Source: Methanoregula formicica SMSP
GTDB lineage: Archaea; Halobacteriota; Methanomicrobia; Methanomicrobiales; Methanospirillaceae
Direction: 5' to 3'
Assembly (NCBI RefSeq): GCF_000327485.1
Contig: NC_019943.1
Location: 2,232,001-2,296,000 of the forward strand
Length of the DNA: 64,000 bases
This document shows, piece after piece, positions 16,043 to 23,569 of the stretch (position 1 is its first letter; each line of letters begins with the position of its first letter). The notes beneath the pieces were generated by a model. It was given only the letters and a program-made list of their open reading frames with translations, had not been told where the DNA came from and did no database searches. The position numbers were made by a program, and so were the translations under genes.

Positions 16043-16890
16043 CGCCGGGACGCGGCAAGCCGCTTTGCGCCCTCGATGGCGTCATTGAGGTTCCCGAGCT
16101 CGTCCACGATGTTCATCCTGACGGCTTCAGCACCCCGTATGACCCGCCCGTCCTCGATATCGGCACGGTTGATCGCCCGCTGGGTCGTGACATCGCTGAT
16201 GAATGTCTCGAAACTGTCCTCGACAACCTTCTTTGCATAGGCCTGCTCCTCCTCGGTAAGGGACCGTGCCGTTGAGCCCATGTCCTTCTTGCTGCCGGAC
16301 TTGTACACGCTCAGGTTGTACCCCTCGTTCTCCATCCAGGAACTGACATCGGAGAATTCCCAGATAACGCCAACACCGGCCGTGAAGGTGTCGGGATTGG
16401 CATAGATCCGGTCGGCATGGGCGCTGATATAGTAGGCGGCGGACGTAGCAATGTCTCCCATGGAAACAACCACCGGTTTTTTGCTCTTCGCGTACTCAAG
16501 GTCGCGGATGATCTCCTGCGCTGACGACGGGGTTCCGCCCGGGCTGTTCACCCGGAGCACGATGGCTTCGACCAGGGGATCGTCCGCCGCCTCGCGGAGC
16601 TGCGAACCGATTGCTTCGCTCCCGGCAATATTCCCATCGGAGATATCGCTCGTCGCAAGCGATCCTTCTATCCGGATGACGGTCACCCCGCGGGTGTCCG
16701 TGTCCGTCAGGACATAGACTGCGACAAGGACCGCGAGCACGAGAAGGATGCCGGCAATGAGGACGGCAAGCCACATGAGGCTGCCCTGACGCTTCCGCGA
16801 GGCGGGTGCCGCCTTTTCCACCCGGATTTCCGGTACGGCCGTGACTGCAGGGGCGGGCGAGGGGGATCCATCGACAGGGTGTTCGTCCAT
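16039..16890 (-). CDS. sppA: Signal peptide peptidase SppA, membrane-anchored
   Basis: Cleaves leftover signal peptides in the membrane. A single N-terminal TM helix (LMWLAVLIAGILLVLAVLVA) follows a short cytoplasmic Pro-rich stretch. The protease domain shows LRVNSPGGTPSSAQEI, the nucleophile Ser in GDIATSAAYYISAHAD and the general-base Lys in VYKSGSKKDMGS. Half-length form (about 283 residues), as in archaea and Gram-positives. The start was taken at MDEHPVDGS, 10 nt after the preceding gene's stop, with GAGGGATC just upstream. Confidence 0.92.
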   Translation of the reverse strand: MDEHPVDGSPSPAPAVTAVPEIRVEKAAPASRKRQGSLMWLAVLIAGILLVLAVLVAVYVLTDTDTRGVTVIRIEGSLATSDISDGNIAGSEAIGSQLREAADDPLVEAIVLRVNSPGGTPSSAQEIIRDLEYAKSKKPVVVSMGDIATSAAYYISAHADRIYANPDTFTAGVGVIWEFSDVSSWMENEGYNLSVYKSGSKKDMGSTARSLTEEEQAYAKKVVEDSFETFISDVTTQRAINRADIEDGRVIRGAEAVRMNIVDELGNLNDAIEGAKRLAASRR

Positions 16891-16900
16891 GATCCCTCTG

Positions 16901-17587
16901 TTATTCACGCCCGTACAGCACATCGAATTCCGAGACGAGGTTGGTGCCGCACAGGTAGTAGTTCTTCAGGGTGAGCCGGATCATCTCGTTCTCGTCATTG
17001 ATGTGCATGCCCCCGACAAGCGAAGGGGTGTCGGAGCCCCCAACGATGAAGGGGAGGTGGATAAGCCGGATCTCGTCCACGAGCCTGTCGTGGAGCATGT
17101 GCCAGTTCAGGGTCGGCCCGCCCTCGATCATGAGTTTCTTCACGCCAAACTTCTCGCGCAGGATCTTCATCAGCAGCGGGAGCTCGACATGCTTTTTGCC
17201 GGCCACAACCACATTGACACCTTTCTTTTTGATAGCGTCCACGCGGTCCTGCGGCGCTGCCTCCGCAACCGCGATGACGGTCGGGGCATCGGGGCCCAGC
17301 ACGTTGGCGTCCAGGGGGATGTCGCCCATGCTGCAGGGGATGACCCGGAGCGGGCTCTTCCCCGTAACGTACCGTACAGTAAGGAACGAGTTGTCGATCC
17401 GGATGGTATTGGCCCCGACCATGATCGCATCGTATTCTGCCCGTGTGGTGTGGAGCAGGATCTCGGTCTCGTGGGACATGTATTTCATCAGGATCTTTGA
17501 GGATGCCCCTTTCTTGAGCGTGAGTTTGCCGTCGGCCGTTATCTCTGACATCATCAGAACGTGCGGACGGTCGGTAGGATCGATCAT
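16901..17587 (-). CDS. 2,5-diamino-6-ribosylamino-pyrimidinone phosphate reductase
   Basis: Second step of archaeal riboflavin and F420 biosynthesis: NAD(P)H reduction of the ribosyl side chain. The 228-residue protein is a RibD C-terminal domain alone: RPHVLMMSEITADGKL at the start, DAIMVGANTIRIDN, then KLMIEGGPTLNWHML and DEIRLIHLPFIVGG. The start at 17587 (MIDPTDRPHV) has AGAGGAAAG just upstream and a TATA box about 40 nt upstream. A longer open frame extends 5' but is antisense to the phosphatidyltransferase gene. sppA follows after 10 nt. Confidence 0.92.
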   Translation of the reverse strand: MIDPTDRPHVLMMSEITADGKLTLKKGASSKILMKYMSHETEILLHTTRAEYDAIMVGANTIRIDNSFLTVRYVTGKSPLRVIPCSMGDIPLDANVLGPDAPTVIAVAEAAPQDRVDAIKKKGVNVVVAGKKHVELPLLMKILREKFGVKKLMIEGGPTLNWHMLHDRLVDEIRLIHLPFIVGGSDTPSLVGGMHINDENEMIRLTLKNYYLCGTNLVSEFDVLYGRE

Positions 17588-17619
17588 AACTTTCCTCTTT
17601 TCTCCGGAATAATTGGGCG

Positions 17620-17632
17620 GCCAATATAAATA
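17620..17632 (-). promoter_or_regulatory. TATA box for the pyrimidine reductase gene
   Basis: On the minus strand TTATTTATATTGG is centred about 39 nt before the ATG at 17587, leaving a short leader that holds AGAGGAAAG. On the plus strand CTTTTAAT at 17693-17700 probably serves the divergent phosphatidyltransferase gene. Confidence 0.55.
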
Positions 17633-17726
17633 ACGTGGCGATGGCGGCCATCGGTACCTGCGTGGGGACAAGAGGAAGGCCTCGCATAAGCAACTTTTAA
17701 TGGTTCCTCCTCCCATGATTTCCGGT

Positions 17727-18359
17727 ATGAATATTACTGCACTCCGGCCCCGGTTCATCGGGTACCTGGAGCCGGTCGCAGATCTCTTTGTGCGGCTGAA
17801 AATCACGCCCAACCAGATATCGCTCCTTTCGCTTGCCGCCGGCATTCTCTGTGCATATCTCTTCTTCCAGCGCGAGTTCCTGCTGGGCGCTCTCGCTCTC
17901 TTCCTTTCGGCAGTATTCGACCTCATCGATGGCAGTGTTGCCCGGAAGACCGGCGCCCACACGAACTTTGGCGCTGTCTTCGACTGGATTGTCGACAAGT
18001 ACGTGGACGCGCTCGCCCTCCTGGGCATCGGGCTCTCCGGGATTACCATCATCAGCCAGTTCGTCGCGGTTTCCCCTGTTGCCGACTTCGGGGTTGTAAC
18101 GCTTGCTATCATCGGGTCGCTGATGAACACGTTCATCAAACCGGTGGTGTACGCGGAGATCGGGTACAAGGAAAAAGTCGAGGGCAAGATCGACGACCCC
18201 CTCGAAGGCGTCGGGTTCTTCGGCCGTCCCGAGACCTTCCTGGTCCTGATCATCGGGGGCATCACCGGGTTCATCTGGGCTGCGGTCATCATCATCGCGG
18301 TCTGTACGAACCTCTCGGCCCTGCAGCGGATCACGTACCTCTACAAAACGCTCTCCTGA
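17727..18359 (+). CDS. CDP-alcohol phosphatidyltransferase (archaetidylinositol-phosphate synthase-like)
   Basis: Makes a phospholipid by moving a CDP-activated archaeol onto an alcohol head group in the membrane. The metal-binding signature is complete: DLIDGSVARKTGAHTNFG followed by AVFDWIVD. There are about six hydrophobic helices. ITPNQIS before the first helix is typical of the family. The length (about 210 residues) and motif spacing resemble archaetidylinositol phosphate synthases; archaetidylserine synthase is the main alternative. I chose MNITALRP at 17727 because the TATA-like CTTTTAAT lies about 30 nt before it; ATG at 17700 is possible. It converges with artA, which is notable because archaeosortase products are lipid-anchored. 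Confidence 0.88.
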   Translation: MNITALRPRFIGYLEPVADLFVRLKITPNQISLLSLAAGILCAYLFFQREFLLGALALFLSAVFDLIDGSVARKTGAHTNFGAVFDWIVDKYVDALALLGIGLSGITIISQFVAVSPVADFGVVTLAIIGSLMNTFIKPVVYAEIGYKEKVEGKIDDPLEGVGFFGRPETFLVLIIGGITGFIWAAVIIIAVCTNLSALQRITYLYKTLS

Positions 18360-18426
18360 GTGATGGTTTCAGAGATCGCTTCAATCCTTTTTTAGCTCTA
18401 TAGAGTACCTAATTCCTATTTTGATA

Positions 18427-18500
18427 CCCCCCGAGCGCCCGTGGCTCCATTCCAATCTAAAACCAACCCACATAGGTTTTCTACGGAGCTCGTTTTTATG
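18427..18500. repeat. Intergenic direct repeat, copy 1
   Basis: About 74 nt beginning CCCCGAGCGCCCGTGGCTCC and containing ATAGGTTTTCTACGGAGC. A diverged copy in the same orientation is at 20367-20440. It fills much of the 240-nt gap between the phosphatidyltransferase and artA stops. No gene is visible in it. Confidence 0.65.
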
Positions 18501-18600
18501 AACTGCTTGAGCCCGTCTGGCAATGCAGGAAAGAACGCCCATTGCCTGTAGTGACAGAGAGAAAAACGAGGATTCACCAGCCGTGCATCGGGCTTACGAT

Positions 18601-19479
18601 CTACTTACTTTTGCAGAACGCTTTCCTGAACTCCCCGGTATACATCTGGTAAAGGTCATCCGCGAATTTTCCCAGGCTGGGAATAAGCGTGAAGAGCCAG
18701 TAGGCGATCATGACCAGGATGACGAGAGCGAGCAGTTCGGCGATCACGTTGTGCGCCCAGAAGAAACTCTCGTATCCCATCTCGCCGTTGCCTGCCACCT
18801 CGGGCCAGTACGGGAACCACTGGTCCGTGTAGGCCATGATGACGAAGGCATTGCGCATCAGGTTGAGGATGTAGATCGTCGGTGCAACGATGAGGAACGC
18901 GTACAGCTTCTGCCGGAGCGTTGTCGGGACTGCCGCTGCGACCCCGAGCAGGATCGCGATGCTCTGGATGCCGGTGCAGCCAAGGATGATCTGGACGCTG
19001 TACCCGTTCCGGGTGATGGTGTCCCGCAGCAGCTCAGCGCAGGCCGACGGATCGAGAGCCCGTTCGGTCACCGGGTTCATGCAGGTGAGCGAAACGGTGA
19101 AGTTGAGGACATCGAGAATCCAGAGGACCTGCGAGACAACAAGGGAGATGAGCTGGTCCCCGAGCCAGGCAAAGAGCGGCACCTGGGAGAACCCGAACGG
19201 TGCATAGATGAGAAACGCCACCGCTGCCGCCCGGGAGAGGTGCATCGCACGCTCATCGTTGTTCAGGAGGTATTTGACCGTGATCGCGAGAAACGGCACG
19301 GACATGGCCGCAACCAGCGGGTACATGAAATTGTTCTCCCGGAAATACTCGGGAAGCGACGCGAACAGCGTCAGGACAATGAAGACCCATCCAAGTATGG
19401 CGGCATACCTGCGGTGGCGACCGGGTATCAGGAATGCCAGAAAACCGGCACAGGAAAGAAGGACCAGATACTCGATCAT
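18601..19479 (-). CDS. artA: Archaeosortase A
   Basis: Membrane transpeptidase that removes the C-terminal sorting tail of PGF-CTERM type surface proteins and links them to lipid. About eight hydrophobic helices. The catalytic Cys lies in IILGCTGIQSIAILLG, the conserved Arg in YILNLMRNAFVIMAY, and a His follows in FFWAHNVIAEL. This CTGIQS form is specific for archaeosortase A. The start may be ATG 19479 or an in-frame GTG at 19494; neither has a strong ribosome binding site. A candidate substrate with a matching tail is encoded at 33837. Confidence 0.93.
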   Translation of the reverse strand: MIEYLVLLSCAGFLAFLIPGRHRRYAAILGWVFIVLTLFASLPEYFRENNFMYPLVAAMSVPFLAITVKYLLNNDERAMHLSRAAAVAFLIYAPFGFSQVPLFAWLGDQLISLVVSQVLWILDVLNFTVSLTCMNPVTERALDPSACAELLRDTITRNGYSVQIILGCTGIQSIAILLGVAAAVPTTLRQKLYAFLIVAPTIYILNLMRNAFVIMAYTDQWFPYWPEVAGNGEMGYESFFWAHNVIAELLALVILVMIAYWLFTLIPSLGKFADDLYQMYTGEFRKAFCKSK

Positions 19480-19658
19480 TATAGAATTATCCACGCAGTA
19501 CCAAAAAAAGGATTCTCATAGGGCAGACCCCGGCCGGACGAACCTGTCTATTACGATCCCCCCCATCGATCCCCCGCATCTCCATCCTGCCCTTGCCATG
19601 ACAGGGAGTACCGTGAGTACCCGAGAGTTAATCTTGTATCATCACGCATAGTATACCG

Positions 19659-19973
19659 ATGTTTTGTCCTGAATGCAAGTCTCTTATGATATCCTCCGGT
19701 GGCCAGCTCAAGTGCCGCAAGTGCGGCTATATCAGGAAGATCGAGTCCACCGACAATATGACAAAGAAACGGGAACGCGTGGAAAAGGAGATCATGATCG
19801 TCGATGACGAGGGCGAAAAGATCAAGACCCTCCCCACGACCCAGATCAAGTGCCCCAAGTGCGGCAACAACCTTGCGTTCTGGTGGCTCCGCCAGCTCCG
19901 GGCTGCCGATGAGAGCGAGGTGCGGTTCTTCAAGTGCACCGAGTGCGATCACACCTGGCGCCAGTACGATTAA
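19659..19973 (+). CDS. tfs: Transcript cleavage factor TFS
   Basis: Rescues backtracked RNA polymerase by stimulating RNA cleavage. It has an N-terminal RPB9-like zinc ribbon (CPECKSLM, CRKCGY) and a C-terminal TFIIS ribbon (CPKCGNN, CTECDHTW) with the acidic DE pair in RAADESEVRFFKC that enters the polymerase active site. 104 residues, standard length. There is no clear ribosome binding site; the transcript is probably leaderless. Confidence 0.97.
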   Translation: MFCPECKSLMISSGGQLKCRKCGYIRKIESTDNMTKKRERVEKEIMIVDDEGEKIKTLPTTQIKCPKCGNNLAFWWLRQLRAADESEVRFFKCTECDHTWRQYD

Positions 19974-20039
19974 GGTTTAGCCATACGTATTAACCAGTTT
20001 TCACACGGGTGAAGACAACCTTATTTTTTGCTCTGGAAA

Positions 20040-20366
20040 AATCCTATTCACAACGCACTCAGTGGAATTACGAGTATGACCCCCTCTCTTCTCAAAGAAT
20101 GCTCCGTATTCATCTCGACCTCCCCACGGTCGGTCCCCAGCGGGGGAGTCCGAATGGTCCAACAGAACCACGAGGGCGGAGAAGATGCTGCGCACTCGTC
20201 TCGCAGTTCGAAACTGCGAAGGCAGCCCAAGAGGGCAAGCCCCCTTGACCCCCCGTTTTCATTGTTTTTCAAGGTTCGCATACGACCAAGTTCCACGGTC
20301 CGAATGGTCGACAGACCGTGGGGATGAGAAGAATCCGAAGGATTCTTCGCGGGCGAGGGTCGACAG
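20040..20366. repeat. Hairpin-rich intergenic region A
   Basis: No credible gene lies between tfs (19973) and the relE stop (20653). Clear hairpins: TCGCAGTT-CGA-AACTGCGA at 20201-20219, GCCC-AAGA-GGGC at 20225-20236, CCACGGTC/GACCGTGG at 20293-20321, and GAAGAATCC-GAA-GGATTCTTC at 20328-20348. The word CCGAATGGTC occurs twice, at 20150 and 20300. The last hairpin belongs to a family also seen near 28.0, 43.4 and 57.2 kb. Confidence 0.7.
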
Positions 20367-20440
20367 CCCCCGAGCACCCGTGGCTCCATCCTTATCTAAC
20401 ACTATTCCACACAGGTTTTCTACAGAGCATATTTTTTCAT
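20367..20440. repeat. Intergenic direct repeat, copy 2
   Basis: Begins CCCCGAGCACCCGTGGCTCC and contains ACAGGTTTTCTACAGAGC. It matches copy 1 at 18427-18500 over its length with scattered substitutions and lies directly after the GAA-loop hairpin of region A. The remaining 200 nt up to 20652 show nothing recognisable. Confidence 0.65.
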
Positions 20441-20652
20441 CAAAATCTTCAAATTTCCTTGCTCCGACGATGTTATCAGTGTTTTTCGGTTTTTGGTACA
20501 GGCCAGTTCTCGAAGTTGTTTCAAGAATTTTCAACTATGCAGGATACCAAATCAGTTATGTGAACTGCTGAACAGGTATCTTTGTCACGTCGGTTATCCC
20601 GACAACAAGCGATAAAGACTTTAAGAATAGTAAGAGTGGGATGTTACGACTG

Positions 20653-20925
20653 TCAGTAGTAGCGGCCATACCTCTTATGTGCCTGCTCGATAGTCGGGAC
20701 TTCAAGCACAAATACAGCATCGGATTCTTTGCGAATCAGGAAGATTATGGTGTAACTTCGCCCGACGTGCATTCTCCAGATATGTTTCTTTGGGGACAGA
20801 CATTCTACGTCGGGTGCACTATACGGGTCCGCCAATTTCTGGATGTGGCGGAAGATCTGCACCCGAATCTTTTCGGGATACTTTGAGAGGGTTTTGATCA
20901 CACCCTTTTCGATGTGAACGATCAC
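20653..20925 (-). CDS. RelE/ParE-family toxin
   Basis: A 90-residue toxin-fold protein: an N-terminal two-helix hairpin (KTLSKYPEKIRVQIFRHIQKLADP), then beta strands with IWRMHVGRSYTIIFLIRKESDAVFVLEV and a C-terminal KRYGRYY. RelE relatives cleave mRNA on the ribosome; ParE relatives poison gyrase. The basic and aromatic residues at the C-terminus (Arg, Tyr) fit the RelE/YoeB side. Start is GTG 20925, preceded by GGAGG. The antitoxin is upstream at 20996, with a 21-codon ORF between. Confidence 0.8.
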   Translation of the reverse strand: MIVHIEKGVIKTLSKYPEKIRVQIFRHIQKLADPYSAPDVECLSPKKHIWRMHVGRSYTIIFLIRKESDAVFVLEVPTIEQAHKRYGRYY

Positions 20926-20990
20926 TACTTTCCTCCAAAGATCTGCTCAATTGCCTCAATACTGTGGGCATAATCATCGCTGATGATCAT
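20925..20990 (-). CDS. 21-aa coupling ORF between antitoxin and toxin
   Basis: ATG 20990 follows GAGGAG, which overlaps the end of the antitoxin gene. The peptide is MIISDDYAHSIEAIEQIFGG plus a final Lys, and its TAG shares one base with the toxin GTG start (TAGTG). The layout suggests reinitiation onto the toxin gene. The peptide itself resembles no domain I know; it might be an antitoxin remnant. Confidence 0.4.
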   Translation of the reverse strand: MIISDDYAHSIEAIEQIFGGK

Positions 20991-20995
20991 ACACA

Positions 20996-21220
20996 CTACT
21001 CCTCATACGGAATGTTGAGTTCTTTTGCCGCCTCATCGAGACGTACGAACTTGCCGTTCTTCGCGATCTCCTCCATATGGGTAAGGAAATCGTGTTCCTG
21101 TTTCAATGCAATCATCTCAGCCAACAGAGCATCGTACGTCTGGCCCGGCCTCTTGAGGTCGGAAAGTGACTCCCAGATCTCTTCCGTAACAGGGATTCTC
21201 TTACTTGCAACTTCGCCCAT
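20996..21220 (-). CDS. Antitoxin-like protein upstream of RelE
   Basis: A 74-residue protein starting MGEVASKRIPVTEEIWESLS, with GAGGAG 7 nt before the ATG. The pattern RIPVTEEIWESLSDLKRPGQTYDALLAEMI is a ribbon-helix-helix-like unit seen in small archaeal antitoxins (DUF7557-type), followed by a helical C-terminus (FVRLDEAAKELNIPYEE) that would wrap the toxin. Position directly before relE supports an antitoxin role. A longer ORF start at 21265 has no ribosome binding site. Confidence 0.7.
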   Translation of the reverse strand: MGEVASKRIPVTEEIWESLSDLKRPGQTYDALLAEMIALKQEHDFLTHMEEIAKNGKFVRLDEAAKELNIPYEE

Positions 21221-21296
21221 GCACGTCTCCTCATTTGCGCGTAATGCCATCAGCAGTGCAGACACTTCGCCGCTAACTATTTCATCTCTCTGGCCG

Positions 21297-21339
21297 CTTA
21301 CAACACTTTCATTACTGTAAGCATTTACACAGTTGTAAG
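21297..21339. promoter_or_regulatory. Inverted repeat, candidate antitoxin operator
   Basis: CTTACAAC at 21297-21304 and GTTGTAAG at 21332-21339 are perfect inverted repeats about 80-120 nt before the antitoxin start. Toxin-antitoxin operons are usually repressed by the complex binding such palindromes. The element could also relate to uvrC downstream sequences, so the assignment is tentative. Confidence 0.4.
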
Positions 21340-21465
21340 TTTTTGAAGATAAATTCTCTGTTCACAGATCCGACCAACGGTGCGAATGAGGTCCCCCCAC
21401 GATATTGGTTACCACTGGTGGTGCATTCTGGAAAGGTCCGGATCTTTCCCCGCACCAGGTTGCGT

Positions 21466-23064
21466 TCACGCACCATTCTTCTTCTTTCGTTTGCTGCCGG
21501 AGGAGCCGGAACTGCCCACTGCCGTCTTCTTCCGCAACAGCCGGTTGTACGTTATCGCGAACCGGTGCGCCTCGTCGCGGATCTCCTGGAGGTAGTGGAG
21601 CGCCATACCCTTCGGATCGAGTTTCCGGGGCAGCACCTCGCCGGGGAGGTATACGTCCTCCTCCTGCTTGGCAAGGGCGATGACCGGAATGGTGAGGTCG
21701 AGATCGCGAAGGGATTCCCCGGCCGCGGAGAGCTGCCCTTTCCCGCCGTCGATGATAATCAGGTCGGGGAGTTCGCGGTCCTCGCGGATCAGCCGGTCGT
21801 ACCGCCGTTTCACGATCTCGGCGATGGAGGCAAAGTCGTCAATGCCTTCAACGGTTTTTATCTGGAACCGCCGGTAGTTCTTCTTGTCAGGAACACCGTT
21901 CCTGAACTGCACCATCGACCCGACCATCGCGGTGCCGGAGAGATGGGAGATATCGAAGCACTCGATAACCTCGGGCGAATCGGCAAGGCCGAGGCTTGCC
22001 TGCAGGTCCTTTGTCTTCATCTCGTTTTTCAGGAACGCGTATTCGAGGTTCTTCTGGACAAGGTCGAGCAGTTTTTTCTTCTCGCCGATCTTCGGCACCG
22101 TGATATGGACTGCCTTTCCCTTGCGCTCGGAGAGATACCCGGCAAGGGCCTCGTCAACCTCGTGGGACAGGATCAGTTCGGAGGGCGGGACACGGTCTGC
22201 ATAATACTGGACCAGGAACTCCTCGAAGAAGTCCTCGCGGTTGTCGAACGAGTACTCCTGCTTTCCCATGAGCAGGCCCTTTTCCACCGAGAAGACCATG
22301 AGGTAGACCGTATCATCGGAGATCGTGTACCCGATTACGTCCTGGTCCGTCTCCTTCGGCCGCTCGACATGCTGGCGCTCGGAGAGCCGGGTGACGGCAC
22401 CGATCTGGTTCCGCACCGAAAGCGCCTTCTCGTACTCCTCGCGTGCGGAATACCCTGCCATCTCCTCGCGGAGCATGTGGAGGAGTTCCGTGCTCTTCCC
22501 TTTCAGCAGTTCTGCAGCCCGGTCCACCTGCCGCTGGTACTCCTCCTGCGTGATGGCGCCGACACAGGGTGCGCTGCAGGTATTCAGGTGGTGCCGGAGG
22601 CACGCACGCTTCGGGAGCCTGCGGCAGGACCGGATCAAAAAGATCTTCCGGACAATGCGGACCAGTTCATCGCGCTCGGCTGCCGAGACGAACGGACCGA
22701 AATACACCGATTCGCCGGCCCCGGTACGGCGGGCAATCCCGATCCGCGGGAACGGTTCGCGGGTCAGCTCGATGTACGCGTACCGCTTGGCATCCTTGAG
22801 ATCGATATTGTACTTCGGCTGGTGCTTCTTGATCAGGTTGTTTTCTAAAAGAAACGCCTCGGTCTCGGTGTTGGTCACCACGACGCTGATGCGGGCAATC
22901 GAGGCAACAAGGCTCTGCGTCTTCCGGTCATGATCCTTCTTCTGGAAGTAACTGCTCACCCGCTTCTTCAGGTTCTTGGCCTTTCCGACATAGATAATCG
23001 TCCCGCCTTTGTCGAAGAACTGGTAACAGCCGGGGGCGGAGGGAAGGGTCGCAGTATCAAACAT
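21466..23064 (-). CDS. uvrC: Excinuclease ABC subunit C
   Basis: Dual-incision nuclease of nucleotide excision repair. An N-terminal GIY-YIG domain (GCYQFFDKGGTIIYVGKAKNLKKRV) makes the 3' cut, a Cys-rich stretch follows (RSCRRLPKRACLRHHLNTC), then a UVR domain, and the RNase H-like half (IECFDISHLSGTAMVGSMV, PDLIIIDGGKGQLSAA) makes the 5' cut. The protein stops 532 residues in, with a low-complexity GSSGSSGSKRKKKNGA tail in place of the helix-hairpin-helix pair of bacterial UvrC. uvrA is 0.5 kb away; uvrB is not in the window. Confidence 0.96.
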   Translation of the reverse strand: MFDTATLPSAPGCYQFFDKGGTIIYVGKAKNLKKRVSSYFQKKDHDRKTQSLVASIARISVVVTNTETEAFLLENNLIKKHQPKYNIDLKDAKRYAYIELTREPFPRIGIARRTGAGESVYFGPFVSAAERDELVRIVRKIFLIRSCRRLPKRACLRHHLNTCSAPCVGAITQEEYQRQVDRAAELLKGKSTELLHMLREEMAGYSAREEYEKALSVRNQIGAVTRLSERQHVERPKETDQDVIGYTISDDTVYLMVFSVEKGLLMGKQEYSFDNREDFFEEFLVQYYADRVPPSELILSHEVDEALAGYLSERKGKAVHITVPKIGEKKKLLDLVQKNLEYAFLKNEMKTKDLQASLGLADSPEVIECFDISHLSGTAMVGSMVQFRNGVPDKKNYRRFQIKTVEGIDDFASIAEIVKRRYDRLIREDRELPDLIIIDGGKGQLSAAGESLRDLDLTIPVIALAKQEEDVYLPGEVLPRKLDPKGMALHYLQEIRDEAHRFAITYNRLLRKKTAVGSSGSSGSKRKKKNGA

Positions 23065-23281
23065 GTGCTGTACTAGCGTCTCTTTTTGGGATTATTAAGG
23101 TCTGGGGATGGGGAAGGGATCCGGAAGGGATGCACGGCGGGGATTCTGCATGACGCTCCTGCTGCCGTCACTGCACCGGGATCTGCAGTGCAGTCCTGCT
23201 GCGCAAATCCCTAAATAGCCGGCTGGTGATGATGTTCTCTTTGTCCAGGGTTCCACACGGGAACAACGGGGGAGAGGACAT

Positions 23282-23536
23282 ATGGAATGGATCTATGCAA
23301 AGGGAATACCCATCGAGGCCCAGTACCTGTACCGGAAGGCACTGGACTATTCGCAGCGCGGCAGGGATGACGAGGCGCTGAAATATCTCCGGCAGTCGGT
23401 GATCATCGCGCCCGGGTACGCAAAGGCGTTCTTCGAGATGGGGAACTGCTGCGCCCGGCTCGGCCGGTTTGACGAGGCGCGGGAAAAATATGAACGGGCA
23501 ACCCATATCGATCCCCGGGTGCCGGCCCATGCCTGA
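23282..23536 (+). CDS. Small TPR-repeat protein
   Basis: 84 residues containing two tetratricopeptide repeats: AQYLYRKALDYSQRGRDDEALKYLRQ and AKAFFEMGNCCARLGRFDEAREKYERA. A strong ribosome binding site (GGGGGAGAGGAC) precedes the ATG. TPRs mediate protein contacts; partner unknown. It lies alone between uvrC and uvrA on the opposite strand. Confidence 0.85.
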   Translation: MEWIYAKGIPIEAQYLYRKALDYSQRGRDDEALKYLRQSVIIAPGYAKAFFEMGNCCARLGRFDEAREKYERATHIDPRVPAHA

Positions 23537-23569
23537 TCGTCCCGCCCGCTCTGGTGCAGCAGGGGACTA

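Noticed and set aside
20201-20219. T-arm-like GTTCGAAAC suggesting a tRNA
   Set aside because: No acceptor stem, D-arm or anticodon arm can be folded around it; it is part of a simple 8-bp hairpin.
20009-20571. Several frames of 80-128 codons in hairpin region A
   Set aside because: They read through perfect hairpins and repeats and have no start signals; the DNA is better explained as repeat elements.
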